Part shown: positions 1 through 8,133 of the stretch, piece after piece
Layout: every line of letters begins with the position of its first letter
How positions within the stretch are numbered: position 1 is the stretch's first letter
Source of the DNA: Streptomyces aureus
Lineage (GTDB): Bacteria > Actinomycetota > Actinomycetes > Streptomycetales > Streptomycetaceae
Assembly: GCF_001418135.1 (NCBI RefSeq)
Contig: NZ_LIPQ01000073.1
Location: 1 to 32,859 of the forward strand
Length of the DNA: 32,859 nucleotides
Reading direction: 5' to 3'
Notes under the pieces: model-generated
What the model saw: the letters and a program-made list of their open reading frames with translations, nothing else
Database searches by the model: none
Told to the model about the DNA's origin: nothing
Position numbers and translations under genes: made by a program

Positions 1-341
1 GCCCGTCCGACGTGTCCGACCCGTCCGGCCCGTCGGCCCTCTCAGACCTGCCCGGCCCGTCGGCCCTCTCAGACCTGCCCGACCTGTCCGGCGCGGACGA
101 TCCGTCCGGCTCCGCCGAGAAGGCCGGTCCCGCCCCCGCCCCGGCGTCCGACCTGCCCGGGCGGGCCCCGTCGGCGCCCGCCCGGGCAGGTCGGACGCCG
201 GGGCGGGGGCGGGACCGGCCTTCTCGGCGGAACCGGACGGATCGTCCGCGCCGGACAGGTCGGGCAGGTCTGAGAGGGCCGACGGGCCGGGCAGGTCTGA
301 GAGGGCCGACGGGCCGGACGGGTCGGACACGTCGGACGGGC
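1..341. repeat. Near-perfect 341-nt palindrome at the left edge (fold-back)
   Basis: Bases 1-170 are the reverse complement of 172-341, centred on base 171, so paired positions sum to 342. I find only two unpaired positions: 167/175 beside the centre and 110/232. The palindrome reaches base 1, so its outer extent on the left is unknown, and on the right it stops at 341. The two arms are essentially one sequence read both ways. Either this is a genuine inverted duplication able to extrude as a cruciform, or an assembly/library fold-back at a contig end. The change in coding character at the centre (see the overlapping gene) favours an artefact. Confidence 0.95.
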
Positions 342-600
342 CGGGCAGCTCCGACGGTTCCGGCGGGGCGGCCGGGCCGTGGGCGCCCGCCGGCCCGGGC
401 GTCGTCCCGTCCTCCCGCAGGGGCGTCGTCGCCTCCCCTGGGGCCTGGGCTATCCCGGACGGCAGGGCGTCGACGGGCCCCTCGGGGGTGTGCGGTTCGA
501 GGGCGCCGCCGGTACGGGGGGTCAGTGCGGGGGCGCCGAGGAGGGCCTCGGAGCGGGCGTCCCAGGCTCCGGGGCTCGTCGGGGCGGCGGAGCCGCGCAT
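1..600 (-). CDS. Hypothetical Pro/Ala/Ser/Asp-rich protein, incomplete at the left edge
   Basis: This frame opens 13 nt downstream of the glycosyltransferase stop and runs off base 1. The ATG at 600 is chosen because AAGGAG lies 8 nt before it (609-614). An in-frame ATG at 621 overlaps the upstream stop but has no such site. Residues 1 to about 85 are rich in Ala, Pro, Gly, Thr and Glu, with no domain I recognise. Next comes an acidic Pro/Ser/Leu/Asp stretch in which the nonapeptide GPSALSDLP is repeated. From about residue 145, the centre of the palindrome, the translation becomes Arg/Gly/Thr-rich, which is what antisense of GC-rich coding sequence looks like. The genuine protein is therefore probably represented only by bases ~172-600, and the rest is the inverted copy. 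The close spacing suggests an operon with the glycosyltransferase. Function unknown. Confidence 0.6.
   Translation of the reverse strand, partial: MRGSAAPTSPGAWDARSEALLGAPALTPRTGGALEPHTPEGPVDALPSGIAQAPGEATTPLREDGTTPGPAGAHGPAAPPEPSELPGPSDVSDPSGPSALSDLPGPSALSDLPDLSGADDPSGSAEKAGPAPAPASDLPGRAPTGPARAGRTPGRGRDRPSRRSRTDRPRRTGRAGLRGPTGRAGLRGPTGRTGRTRRTG
261..314 (-). repeat. Two exact 27-nt direct repeats (coding)
   Basis: The 27-nt unit at 261-287 is repeated exactly at 288-314. On the minus strand it encodes the nonapeptide GPSALSDLP twice, in frame. The same pair appears inverted in the other palindrome arm (about 28-81). Such repeats are prone to slippage or misassembly next to the palindrome. 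Confidence 0.9.
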
Positions 601-613
601 GGGGGTGTCTCCT

Positions 614-2293
614 TCAGGCATCGGGGGCTCCTGTCCCGGCCACGGCCTTGTGCGCCCAGCTGCCCGGCACGTGCGCCTCGGCGGGGTGGGCGAAGGGCAC
701 GCCGTCCCCGGGGCGGTGGCGCACCGGCGCGTGGGAGAGGAGTTCCAGGTAGATGTCGCGGAACGCGGCGAGGTTCTGTTCGACGGTGAAGAGTTCGAGC
801 GCGCGGGCGCGGGCGGCGGCGCCCAGGCGGTGGCGGCGCTCGGGCTCGCGGAGCAGCGCGAGGCAGGCGTCGGCGAGCGCCCGGGGGTTGCGCGGGGGGA
901 CGACGAGCCCGGTGCCGCCGATGATCTCGACGACCGCGCCGACGTCGGTCGAGACGGTGGCCCGCGCGCAGAACATCGCCTCGACGAGGCTCGCGGGGAA
1001 GCCCTCGACGACGCTGGACAGGACGACGACCGCGCCGGAGGCGTAGGTGTCCTCCAGGGTGGGTGCCTCGGGTCCGCCGAGTTCCTCGAAGGTGACCGGG
1101 TTCTCGCCGACGGCGTGCGCGCCTGCGGCCTCGTCGGGGAAGAGCTGGGCTGCGAGCCCCTTGATGTGGGCGAGGTACGCGCTGGAGCCCGGGTCCCGTA
1201 CGGGTACGGCGACGATCCTCAGCCGAGCGTCGGGCTGCCGGGCGCGGATCTCGGCGAAGGCGTGCAGCAGGGCGATGAGGTCCTTGGCGGGTTCGACCCG
1301 GCCGACCCAGACGAGGGTGGCGGGGTCGCCGCTCTCCTCGTCCTCGCCGACCTCGGCGAAGCGGTCGGCGGCCATGCCGGGGTGGACGGTGCGGATCCGG
1401 GCGCGGTCGGCGCCGCACTTCTCCTGCCAGCGGCGGGCGTGGGCGTTGCCGGGGGTGAGGAGGGCGGCCTGGCCGTAGACCTCGGCGGCGAGCCGGCCGT
1501 GGAGGGCGGCGAGCAGGGTGCGCAGGGGCGCGGAGCGGTCGGCGCCGTCGGCCGAGAGGTAGTGGGAGCGGAGCTGTACGCCGTATTCGGTGACGAGCAG
1601 CGGGGTCCCGAAGAAGCGTTTGGCCAGCAGGCCGGGAAGCGCGGTGGTACCGCCGGCGGCGGCGTGGCAGAGGTCGGCCGCGCCGAGCGCGTCCTCCGTG
1701 TACCAGTCGAGGGAGAGGGGGCGCAGGGTGCGCTCCAGGTGCTCGACGAAGGCGAGGTGGTCGGGGAGCCCGGCGGCGGCCGCGCCCCGGCGTGCGCCCG
1801 GCGCGCGGCAGGCGGATTCGAGGGTGCGGACGGCGTCGTCGGAGCGGAGCGCGCCGGGGAGGCCGCCGCGCTCGCGGGCGAGTTCGGCGAGGGCGTAGAG
1901 CCCGTCGGCGAAGGCGCTCCCGAGCTCGTCCCCGGTCCCGGCCTCCCCGGTCTCGGCGGTGTGCTCCCCGCACACGCCCACCGCGAGCCGGTGGAAGGCC
2001 TCGACGAACCGGCGTCGCTCGCGCCGGCCGTAGGCGCGGCGGGCGGCGCGGCGGTCGCCGAAGGCGGTCCGTTCGAGGAGGTTCCGGGCCGCCGGGCCGG
2101 TGCCGGAGCCGCCCAGGTCGTCGGTGCGGGCGACGCGGGCGTTCGGGGGGAGCGGTCGCGGGGTGCCGGACCCGCCCAGGGCGTACAGGTCGAACTGGTG
2201 CTGCCCGAGTCCGCGTACGAGCCGATCGCACCAGAGTCCGGGCTCACCGGTGGCGTACGGGTAGCCACCCTCCGTGAGCAGTCCGATCCGCAT
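614..2293 (-). CDS. PelF-like family 4 glycosyltransferase (DUF3492)
   Basis: This 559-aa cytoplasmic glycosyltransferase has a GT-B layout. The N-terminal half starts with a nucleotide-sugar-enzyme-like opening (LLTEGGYPYATGEPGLW, residues ~5-21) as in DUF3492/PelF proteins, followed by a segment containing LLVTEYGVQLRSHYL. The C-terminal half is a GT4 domain with WVGRVEPAKD and the acidic EX7E motif in EGFPASLVEAM. PelF enzymes polymerise a cationic exopolysaccharide in Gram-negatives; actinobacterial relatives are mostly uncharacterised, so the sugar and acceptor here are unknown. The start at 2293 is preferred over upstream in-frame codons because a purine-rich site (GGGAG, GGGGG) precedes it and the family begins near MRIGLL. 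Residues upstream of it look non-coding. The next gene starts 13 nt after its stop, suggesting an operon continuing left. The call as a GT is firm; the role is inferred. Confidence 0.85.
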   Translation of the reverse strand: MRIGLLTEGGYPYATGEPGLWCDRLVRGLGQHQFDLYALGGSGTPRPLPPNARVARTDDLGGSGTGPAARNLLERTAFGDRRAARRAYGRRERRRFVEAFHRLAVGVCGEHTAETGEAGTGDELGSAFADGLYALAELARERGGLPGALRSDDAVRTLESACRAPGARRGAAAAGLPDHLAFVEHLERTLRPLSLDWYTEDALGAADLCHAAAGGTTALPGLLAKRFFGTPLLVTEYGVQLRSHYLSADGADRSAPLRTLLAALHGRLAAEVYGQAALLTPGNAHARRWQEKCGADRARIRTVHPGMAADRFAEVGEDEESGDPATLVWVGRVEPAKDLIALLHAFAEIRARQPDARLRIVAVPVRDPGSSAYLAHIKGLAAQLFPDEAAGAHAVGENPVTFEELGGPEAPTLEDTYASGAVVVLSSVVEGFPASLVEAMFCARATVSTDVGAVVEIIGGTGLVVPPRNPRALADACLALLREPERRHRLGAAARARALELFTVEQNLAAFRDIYLELLSHAPVRHRPGDGVPFAHPAEAHVPGSWAHKAVAGTGAPDA

Positions 2294-2376
2294 GAGTGCA
2301 CCCCCGATCTCCCTTGACGGCGGCCACCGTTGGTCCGGCGACTCGCAGCGGGAAGAACGTAAGCGGAGATACCGGG

Positions 2377-2404
2377 GGTGCGACGGACGGTTGTCCGTCG
2401 CACC
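2377..2404 (-). terminator. Hairpin terminator of the ABC importer operon
   Basis: A perfect 12-bp stem (2377-2388 with 2393-2404) closes a 4-nt GGTT loop, 79 nt beyond the stop of the ATPase gene. There is no U tract, as is usual for Streptomyces. It also lies about 85 nt upstream of the glycosyltransferase start, so it separates the two units; an operator role cannot be excluded. Confidence 0.65.
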
Positions 2405-2483
2405 ACCAGAAGGGGTGAATGCACGTAACTTTCCCACCCCGGTAGCGTTCTGTCGCGGTACGCACCGGAGTGGTCACGGAGGG

Positions 2484-4127
2484 TCAGGCGACGGCCAGTT
2501 CCTGGTGTCCTTCGCGGCGCAGTTCCCGGCGTTCCGTCGCACGGACCGGGTCGATCGACGGGACGGCGGCGAGCAGCTGCCGGGTGTACGGGTCCCGGGG
2601 CGTGCCGTACACCTCGGCGACCGTGCCCTGCTCGACGATCCGTCCCGCGCGCATGACGGCGACCCGGTCGCTGACCTGCCGGACGACGGCGAGGTCGTGG
2701 GCGATGAAGACGAGTCCGAGTCCGAGTTCGGCCTGGAGTTCGGCGAGCAGCGCGGTCACCTGGGCCTGGGTGGTGACGTCGAGGGCGGAGACGGGTTCGT
2801 CGCAGACGACGATCCGGGGTTCGGCCGCGAGCGCGCGGGCGATGCCGACGCGCTGGCGCTGTCCGCCGCTGAACTCGTGCGGGTAGGCCTCGTACCGGTC
2901 GGGGTCGAGCCCCACCCGGTCGAGCAGCTCCCGCACCCGGCCCCGGAGCCGGGTCTCGTCCCGCTCCCCCGCCACCCGCAGCGGGTCGGCGACCGACTCG
3001 CCGACGGAGCGGCGCGGGTTGAGCGAGGCGACCGGGTCCTGGAAGACCATCTGGAGTTCACGGCGGTACGGGCGCAGTTCCCGCTCCGACAGGGCTCCGA
3101 TCTCCTCTCCCCCGTAGAGGAGTCGGCCGCCGGTCGGGTCGAGGAGCCGCACGAGCATGCGACCGAGGGTGGTCTTGCCGCTGCCCGACTCCCCGACGAC
3201 ACCGAGGGTTTCGCCCGCGTGGAGGGTGAGCGAGGCGCCTTCGACGGCGGTCACCGCCTTCGACCCCCGCCCGAACACCCGCCGCAGGTCACGGACTTCG
3301 AGCAGCGGCGCCCCCTTCTCCAGGGGCTCGCGCACCGGCCCGTCGAGCCGGGGCACGGCGGCGAGCAGCCTCCTTGTGTACGACTCCGCGGGCGCGCCCA
3401 GCACCCTGCCCACGGGCCCGCGTTCGACTTCCCGGCCGTCGCGCATGACGAGCACCTCGTCGACGCTCTCGGCGGCGACGCCCACGTCATGGGTGACGAG
3501 CAGCAGCGCCGTGCCCGTCTCGCGCCGCAGCTCGTGCAGCAGGTCGAGGATCTGGGCCTGCACGGTGACGTCGAGGGCGGTGGTCGGTTCGTCGGCGACG
3601 ATGAGCCGGGGCTCGCAGGCGAGGGCCATCGCGAGCAGGGCGCGCTGACGCATGCCGCCGCTGAACTCGTGCGGGCGGGAGCGGGAGCGGCGGGCCGCGT
3701 CGGGGATGCCGACCCGGTCGAGGACCTCGACGGCGCGGGCGCGGGCGGCCCGCCGCGAGCCTCCGGCGTGGACGCGGTACACCTCGGCGATCTGGTCGCC
3801 GACGGCGTAGTAGGGGTCGAGGGCGGACAGCGGGTCCTGGAAGACCATGGCGGCGACTCCGCCGCGCAGCCGCCGCAGCTCGCCGGGCCCCGCCGTGCCG
3901 ACGTCGATGCCGCCGACCCGTACGGTCCCCCCGACCCGCGCCCCCGTGCCCCGGTGGAGGCCGAGGAGGGCGCCGGCGACGGTGGACTTGCCGCTGCCGG
4001 ACTCGCCGACGAGGGCGAGGGCCCGGCCCTCGTCGAGGGTGAAGGAGAGGCTGTCGACGGCCCGTACGGGATCGCCGGACCGGGCGAACTCGACGGTGAG
4101 GTCCGTTACTTCGACGATCGGGGTCAC
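2484..4127 (-). CDS. Fused double ATP-binding protein of a peptide-type ABC importer
   Basis: This 547-aa protein carries two complete ABC ATPase domains, equivalent to DppD and DppF joined, an arrangement also seen in GsiA and YejF. Domain 1: Walker A 41-48 (GESGSGKS), signature 155-162 (FSGGMRQR), Walker B ending DE at 179-180, switch His213. Domain 2: Walker A 312-319, signature 419-426 (FSGGQRQR), Walker B with CDEP at 442-445, switch His477. Each domain ends with the peptide-transporter C-terminal motif ([10 protein letters not shown] and [10 protein letters not shown]). All catalytic residues are intact. The start is GTG at 4127: GTGA overlaps the TGA of the upstream permease, a typical coupled junction, whereas the longer open frame upstream translates as antisense of the permease. 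It powers import by the two permeases encoded upstream. Substrate unknown; see the leader peptide for a sulfur link. Confidence 0.92.
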   Translation of the reverse strand: MTPIVEVTDLTVEFARSGDPVRAVDSLSFTLDEGRALALVGESGSGKSTVAGALLGLHRGTGARVGGTVRVGGIDVGTAGPGELRRLRGGVAAMVFQDPLSALDPYYAVGDQIAEVYRVHAGGSRRAARARAVEVLDRVGIPDAARRSRSRPHEFSGGMRQRALLAMALACEPRLIVADEPTTALDVTVQAQILDLLHELRRETGTALLLVTHDVGVAAESVDEVLVMRDGREVERGPVGRVLGAPAESYTRRLLAAVPRLDGPVREPLEKGAPLLEVRDLRRVFGRGSKAVTAVEGASLTLHAGETLGVVGESGSGKTTLGRMLVRLLDPTGGRLLYGGEEIGALSERELRPYRRELQMVFQDPVASLNPRRSVGESVADPLRVAGERDETRLRGRVRELLDRVGLDPDRYEAYPHEFSGGQRQRVGIARALAAEPRIVVCDEPVSALDVTTQAQVTALLAELQAELGLGLVFIAHDLAVVRQVSDRVAVMRAGRIVEQGTVAEVYGTPRDPYTRQLLAAVPSIDPVRATERRELRREGHQELAVA

Positions 4128-5113
4128 GTCAGGACCACCCTTCGGTCGGCGGCGGCGTACAGCAGGTCGGCGACCACGTTGGCGAGGACGACGAACGTGC
4201 CCGTCACCATGACCACGCCCACCACCACGGGCAGGTCGATCGCCTTCACGCCGTCGATGAGGGTCTTGCCGAGCCCGGGGATGCCGAAGAGGGACTCGGT
4301 GAGGACGGCTCCGCCGAACATCGACCCGAGGTCGACGGCGCTGACCGCGATCACCGGCGGGACGGCCCCGCGCAGCGCGTGGCGGGTGACGACGGACCGC
4401 TCCCCCACCCCGTAGGCGCGGAAGGTGCGGATGTGGTCCTCGGCGAGCGTCTCCAGGGTGGAACTGCGGGTGAGCCGCGCGTACTTGGCGGATTCGAAGA
4501 AGCCGAGGGTGAGCCAGGGGAGCAGCATGTTCCAGGCCCACTGCTCGGGGTCCTCGCCGAGCGGTACGTAGCTGGGGAAGGGCAGCCACTGGAGGTAGGC
4601 GCAGACGGCCATGAGGAGCAGCAGCCCGAGGATGAAGACGGGGGTGCCGGTCCCGGCGAGGGTGAGCAGGGTCAGCAGGCGCTCGGTGGGGCCGCCCCGG
4701 CGCAGCGCGGAGAGGAGGCCGGTGCCGACGCCGATCACCAGCCAGACGACCATGGCCCCGAGGGTGAGGGACGCGGTGGCGGGGAGCCGTTCCAGGACGA
4801 GCTGGGTGACCTGCCGGTCGCTCTGGTACGAGAGGCCGAGGCAGGGCGCGTCGCAGTGCACGAGGGAGGTGCCGGTGGAGTAGTCGCGGCCGGCGAAGAC
4901 GCCCTGGAGGAAGTGCAGGTACTGCACGAGCATGCTGTCGTTCAGTCCGAGCTGCTCGCGGACCTGGGCGATCTGCTGCGGGTTGCAGCGCTCGCCGCAG
5001 GCGAGCCGCGCGGGGTCGCCGGGTGCCAGGTAGAAGAGCGTGTACACGAGGACCGAGAGGGCCAGCAGGACGAGCGCGGCACCCGCGAGCCGCTTGAGGA
5101 CGAAGCGGGACAT
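4124..5113 (-). CDS. DppB/OppB-type ABC permease
   Basis: This 329-aa inner-membrane subunit belongs to the peptide/nickel importer family. It opens with the family's N-terminal transmembrane helix, which leads into the conserved LAPGDPA segment. A long extracytoplasmic loop with three Cys follows (ACGERC and a later HCDAPC region), then five further hydrophobic segments. The coupling (EAA-type) loop lies around STLETLAEDHIRTFRAYG, where the ATPase docks. The extra Cys residues in the external loop (about residues 39-95) are notable and could form disulfides. The ATG at 5113 shares its A with the TGA of the preceding permease (TGATG), and the gene ends inside the GTGA start of the ATPase gene, so all are translationally coupled. 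Length is usual for the family. Confidence 0.92.
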   Translation of the reverse strand: MSRFVLKRLAGAALVLLALSVLVYTLFYLAPGDPARLACGERCNPQQIAQVREQLGLNDSMLVQYLHFLQGVFAGRDYSTGTSLVHCDAPCLGLSYQSDRQVTQLVLERLPATASLTLGAMVVWLVIGVGTGLLSALRRGGPTERLLTLLTLAGTGTPVFILGLLLLMAVCAYLQWLPFPSYVPLGEDPEQWAWNMLLPWLTLGFFESAKYARLTRSSTLETLAEDHIRTFRAYGVGERSVVTRHALRGAVPPVIAVSAVDLGSMFGGAVLTESLFGIPGLGKTLIDGVKAIDLPVVVGVVMVTGTFVVLANVVADLLYAAADRRVVLT

Positions 5114-6087
5114 CAGGAGGCCTCCTTGCGGGTGCCGACGCGCAGCCGGCTCGCCTCGCGCGGGTCGAGGGCCGTGCGGACCGCGTCGCCGAGGACGGTG
5201 AAGGCGAGCACGGTGACGAAGAGCAGTCCGGCGGGCAGCAGGACGTACGCCGGGTCGGCGCGGAACCAGGTCTGCGCGGTCGACAGCATCTGTCCCCAGG
5301 ACGGGGTGGGCGGGGTGACGCCCACGCCGAGGAAGGACAGGGACGCCTCGACGACGATGTTGGTGGGGACCAGGATCGCCGCGTAGGTGATGACGGGGGC
5401 GGCGAGGGAGGGCAGCAGCTCGCGGCGGGCGGTCCGCCAGGGTCCGGAGCCCGCGAGCCGGGAGGCCGCGACGAAGTCGAGGCTCTTCAGGGTGAGGGTC
5501 TGGGCGCGCACGATCCGGGAGGTCCCGGCCCAGCCGAGGAAGCCGATGACGAGGACCAGCAGCAGGGGGCGGGGGAAGCCGCGCGGGACGACGGCGGTGA
5601 GGGCGACGGCGAGGACCAGCATCGGGAGGGCGACGAGGACGTCGGTGACCCGGCCGAGGACGCCGTCGATCCAGCGGTTGCCGAGGCCGGCGGCGAGGCC
5701 GACGAGGACGCCGATGAGGATCTGGACGGCGGTGGCGCCGACGGCGACGAGCAGGGAGATCCGGGCGCCGTGGAGGAGGCGGACGAACAGGTCGCGGCCG
5801 GTGCCGGGTTCGACGCCGAGCCAGTGGTCGGCGCTCGCGCCGCCGAAGGCGCCGTACGGGACGCCGCCGCGGGCCGAGTCGACGAGGTCGTCGTGGTACG
5901 TGTTCGCGTCCTGGCCCTCCAGGGCGGCCAGCAACGGTGCGCCGGCGGCGAGGAGGACGAGCAGGAGGAGGACGGCGGCGGAGACGAGGGCGGCGGGGCG
6001 GGTGCGGAGCCGTCGCCACACCTGCCGGGCGGCGCCCGTGGCGGGGAGGCCCGCCACGGGCGCCGTCGTGTCGGTCAGTGCGGTCAC
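5113..6087 (-). CDS. DppC/OppC-type ABC permease
   Basis: This 324-aa second membrane subunit partners the DppB-like permease. An N-terminal cytoplasmic stretch (~30 residues, RRLRTRPAAL) precedes a first helix. An external segment follows with the family landmark DHWLGVEPGTGRDLFVRLLHG, then the permease core. The coupling loop is around TLTLKSLDFVAASRLAGSG, and the conserved EASLSFLGVGVTPPTPSWG is present near residue 245. The start is GTG at 6087, whose GTGA overlaps the TGA of the binding-protein gene. The gene ends at 5113 where the next ATG begins. Nothing is missing for the family. Confidence 0.92.
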   Translation of the reverse strand: MTALTDTTAPVAGLPATGAARQVWRRLRTRPAALVSAAVLLLLVLLAAGAPLLAALEGQDANTYHDDLVDSARGGVPYGAFGGASADHWLGVEPGTGRDLFVRLLHGARISLLVAVGATAVQILIGVLVGLAAGLGNRWIDGVLGRVTDVLVALPMLVLAVALTAVVPRGFPRPLLLVLVIGFLGWAGTSRIVRAQTLTLKSLDFVAASRLAGSGPWRTARRELLPSLAAPVITYAAILVPTNIVVEASLSFLGVGVTPPTPSWGQMLSTAQTWFRADPAYVLLPAGLLFVTVLAFTVLGDAVRTALDPREASRLRVGTRKEAS

Positions 6088-7832
6088 TTGACCGAGACCT
6101 GCGAGATGTCGAGGACGCCGGTCCAGTCGCTGATGACGACGTTCTTGACGTTCTTGCCGACGAGCCGCTTGTAGACGGGGTGGAAGAGCGGCACGTCGAG
6201 CGCCTGCTCTCCGATCTTCTTGTCGAGGGCTCCCCAGCGGGCGGCGGCGGCCTTGAGGTCGGTCAGCTTGTTGATCTCGTCGATCTCCTTGTTGACCGCC
6301 GGGTCGTTCAGCTGCGCGTGGTTGTAGTTCGAGCCGTTGGTGACGATCTGGCGCCCGTCGAAGATCGGCGCGAGGAACGGGCCGCCGGCCGGCCAGTCGG
6401 CACCCCAGCGGGAGAGGAAGAAGCCGGGCGCGTCCTTGACGCTCCAGCGCTTCTCGTTGAAGGAGTTGGGCTGCTGGCCGTCGAGCTTGACGGTGATGCC
6501 GGCCTTGCCGAGCGCCTCCTGGACGGCGGTGGCGATCTCGGGGCTGGTGGTGCGGTTCTGGGCGGTGGAGTGGAGCAGGGTGACGGTGAGCCCGTTCGGG
6601 TGGCCGGCCTCCTTCAGGAGCTGCTTGGCCTTCTCCGGGTCGCCCGTCTTCCCGGCCGGGAAATGGTCGTACGGCGTGAAGCCGAAGGCCTTCTGCTCGG
6701 GCAGGAAGGTGGTGGCGGGCTCGGCGAGCGCGGAGCCGCCGGCCGCGTTGACGACGCTGGTGCGGTTGATCGCGTACGAGATCGCCTGGCGGACCTTCGG
6801 GTTGTCGAAGGGCTTCACCTTGGGGTTGAAGGCGATGTAGTTGGTGAAGCCGAAGTGGCCGGTGCCGACGCGGGCGGCGAGGGCCTTGTCGGAGCCCACC
6901 TGGGCGAGCTCGGCCGGGCCGAGGTTGGTGTCGGTGGTGATCGCGGAGGCGTCGGCCCCGGTGGAGGTGGCGAGGCGCTGGTTGATCACGGCCTCGTCGA
7001 GACCGGAGCGGACGTCGATCCTGTCCGGGTAGGCCTTGCGCTCCTCGTCGGTCTTGGGGTCCCAGTGCTCGTTGCGCTCCAGGGTGAGGCGCTCGCCGTC
7101 GTTCTCGTTCTTGACGACCTTGTACGGGCCGGAGGAGACGGGGTGCTCCTCGTACTTCGCGCCGGTGTCCTTGGCCTTCGGGACCGGGGCGAACTGGGTC
7201 TGGGTGGCGACGAAGGGGAACTCGCCCTCGGGCTTCCTCAGTTTGAAGACGATGGTCCGGTCGTCGGGGGTGACGATGGACGCGAGGCCCTTCCCCTTCT
7301 TTCCGTCGGACGCGGCCTTGTAGGGGCCCTGGTACGCGTCGCCGCCGACGAGCCAGTCACGCAGGTACGGGGCTCCGCCGGAGAGTTCGGCGGCGAAGGA
7401 GCGCTCGATGCCGTACTTGATGTCGGCGCTGGTGATGGGCGTGCCGTCCTCGAACTTCAGGCCTTCCTTCAGCGTGTACGTCCACTCCGTGGCGTCCTTG
7501 TTGGGACGCCCGGTGTCGGTGGCGAGGTCGGGGACGACCTGGGTGCCGGCGGCGCCCGCCTCGCGGTTGCGGGTGGTGAGCGTACGGAAGACGAGGGAGG
7601 GGACGTTGCCGCCGCCGGAGGTGTAGAGGCGGGCGGGGTCGAAGTCGGTCTGGGCCTCGGAGTTGAGGACGGTGAGCGTGCCGCCCTTCTGCGGGGCGCC
7701 CGCGGCCTTGCCGGAGGTGCCGCCCTTGGCGCCGGTGTCCTCGGGTCCCGCGCAGGCGGCGACGCCCAGGGTCAGGACGAGACTGACGGCGGTCGCTGCC
7801 ACGCGGCGCGAAACGACGGACGATTGACGCAT
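6084..7832 (-). CDS. Extracellular solute-binding lipoprotein, family 5 (peptide type)
   Basis: This 582-aa binding protein is anchored to the outer face of the membrane and delivers substrate to the permeases encoded downstream. The N-terminus has twin Arg (SRR), a hydrophobic stretch and the lipobox VAAC with Cys27 as the predicted lipidation site, followed by a low-complexity Gly/Lys linker. The mature part has the SBP_bac_5 layout, with landmarks such as YTLKEGLKFEDGTPITSADI, KVRQAISYAINR and FLPEQKAFG. The start at 7832 is chosen because the signal peptide begins there and a GAGAGG lies about 9 nt upstream; the longer frame adds non-coding-like residues. It is the first structural gene after the Cys leader, with a 198-nt gap. 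Family 5 proteins bind peptides, nickel, glutathione or sugars; the ligand here is unknown. Confidence 0.92.
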   Translation of the reverse strand: MRQSSVVSRRVAATAVSLVLTLGVAACAGPEDTGAKGGTSGKAAGAPQKGGTLTVLNSEAQTDFDPARLYTSGGGNVPSLVFRTLTTRNREAGAAGTQVVPDLATDTGRPNKDATEWTYTLKEGLKFEDGTPITSADIKYGIERSFAAELSGGAPYLRDWLVGGDAYQGPYKAASDGKKGKGLASIVTPDDRTIVFKLRKPEGEFPFVATQTQFAPVPKAKDTGAKYEEHPVSSGPYKVVKNENDGERLTLERNEHWDPKTDEERKAYPDRIDVRSGLDEAVINQRLATSTGADASAITTDTNLGPAELAQVGSDKALAARVGTGHFGFTNYIAFNPKVKPFDNPKVRQAISYAINRTSVVNAAGGSALAEPATTFLPEQKAFGFTPYDHFPAGKTGDPEKAKQLLKEAGHPNGLTVTLLHSTAQNRTTSPEIATAVQEALGKAGITVKLDGQQPNSFNEKRWSVKDAPGFFLSRWGADWPAGGPFLAPIFDGRQIVTNGSNYNHAQLNDPAVNKEIDEINKLTDLKAAAARWGALDKKIGEQALDVPLFHPVYKRLVGKNVKNVVISDWTGVLDISQVSVK

Positions 7833-7944
7833 CGGAGAAGACCTCTCGGAGAACTGCGGGTACGGGAAGGGGAATTCCACGCAGGCAGCGGCGAGCGGCG
7901 GCATCCGAAGGGAAAGGCCGAGCACGGGAAATCAGAAGAAGGAG

Positions 7945-7977
7945 CCGCGCCTGCGGGGAGGAAACACCCGGGCGCGG
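7945..7977 (-). promoter_or_regulatory. Hairpin in the leader of the ABC operon, possible attenuator
   Basis: In the transcript between the leader peptide stop (8031) and the binding-protein start (7832), bases 7971-7977 pair with 7945-7951 (7 bp, CCGCGCC/GGCGCGG). An inner CGGG/CCCG stem extends this past a 2-nt bulge. The RNA after the stem is pyrimidine-rich (CUCCUUCUUCU). It is the strongest hairpin I see between the two coding regions. A terminator or attenuator role is inferred from position only. Confidence 0.4.
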
Positions 7978-8030
7978 AGAATCGTCGGTAATGCGGGAAA
8001 GGCAGGGCCGACGAAGCGCTCGGGCTGGCG

Positions 8031-8126
8031 TCAGCTACAGAGAACGTCGGCGACGGAATGTCCGGCCACGCCGATGAGCGCCAGCTCGAAGGCGGCGCGA
8101 TCGGATACGACGTGACGGTGCGACAT
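8031..8126 (-). CDS. Cys-containing leader peptide upstream of the ABC importer operon
   Basis: This is a 31-codon ORF with ATG at 8126 and TGA at 8033-8031. It begins MSHRHVV and ends HSVADVLCS, so its only Cys is the penultimate codon. There is no Shine-Dalgarno sequence; instead a near-consensus promoter ends 7 nt before the ATG, so the mRNA should start at or beside the A of ATG. Short leaderless actinobacterial ORFs with Cys codons near the stop, ahead of sulfur-uptake operons, are known as Cys-responsive leader peptides in mycobacteria. The end of this one (VADVLC) resembles the Ms4533A-type family as I remember it; I could not search. By that analogy, ribosome stalling at the Cys codon under Cys shortage would raise expression of the downstream importer. 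The family assignment is moderate; the ORF, promoter and spacing are seen directly. Confidence 0.7.
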   Translation of the reverse strand: MSHRHVVSDRAAFELALIGVAGHSVADVLCS

Positions 8127-8133
8127 GCCGAGA

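Noticed and set aside
12..752. Plus-strand ORF of 246 codons at the left edge
   Set aside because: It reads the palindrome arm and then the antisense of the minus-strand gene; Arg/Gly-rich translation and no ribosome site.
488..2317. Long plus-strand ORF antisense to the glycosyltransferase
   Set aside because: High-GC shadow frame; the minus strand carries clear GT4 motifs.
2274..4415. 713-codon plus-strand ORF over the ATPase gene
   Set aside because: Antisense shadow of a protein with two intact ABC domains; Gly/Asp/Val/Arg-rich with no motifs.
5937..7991. 684-codon plus-strand ORF over the binding-protein gene
   Set aside because: Antisense shadow; the opposite strand has lipobox and SBP family motifs.
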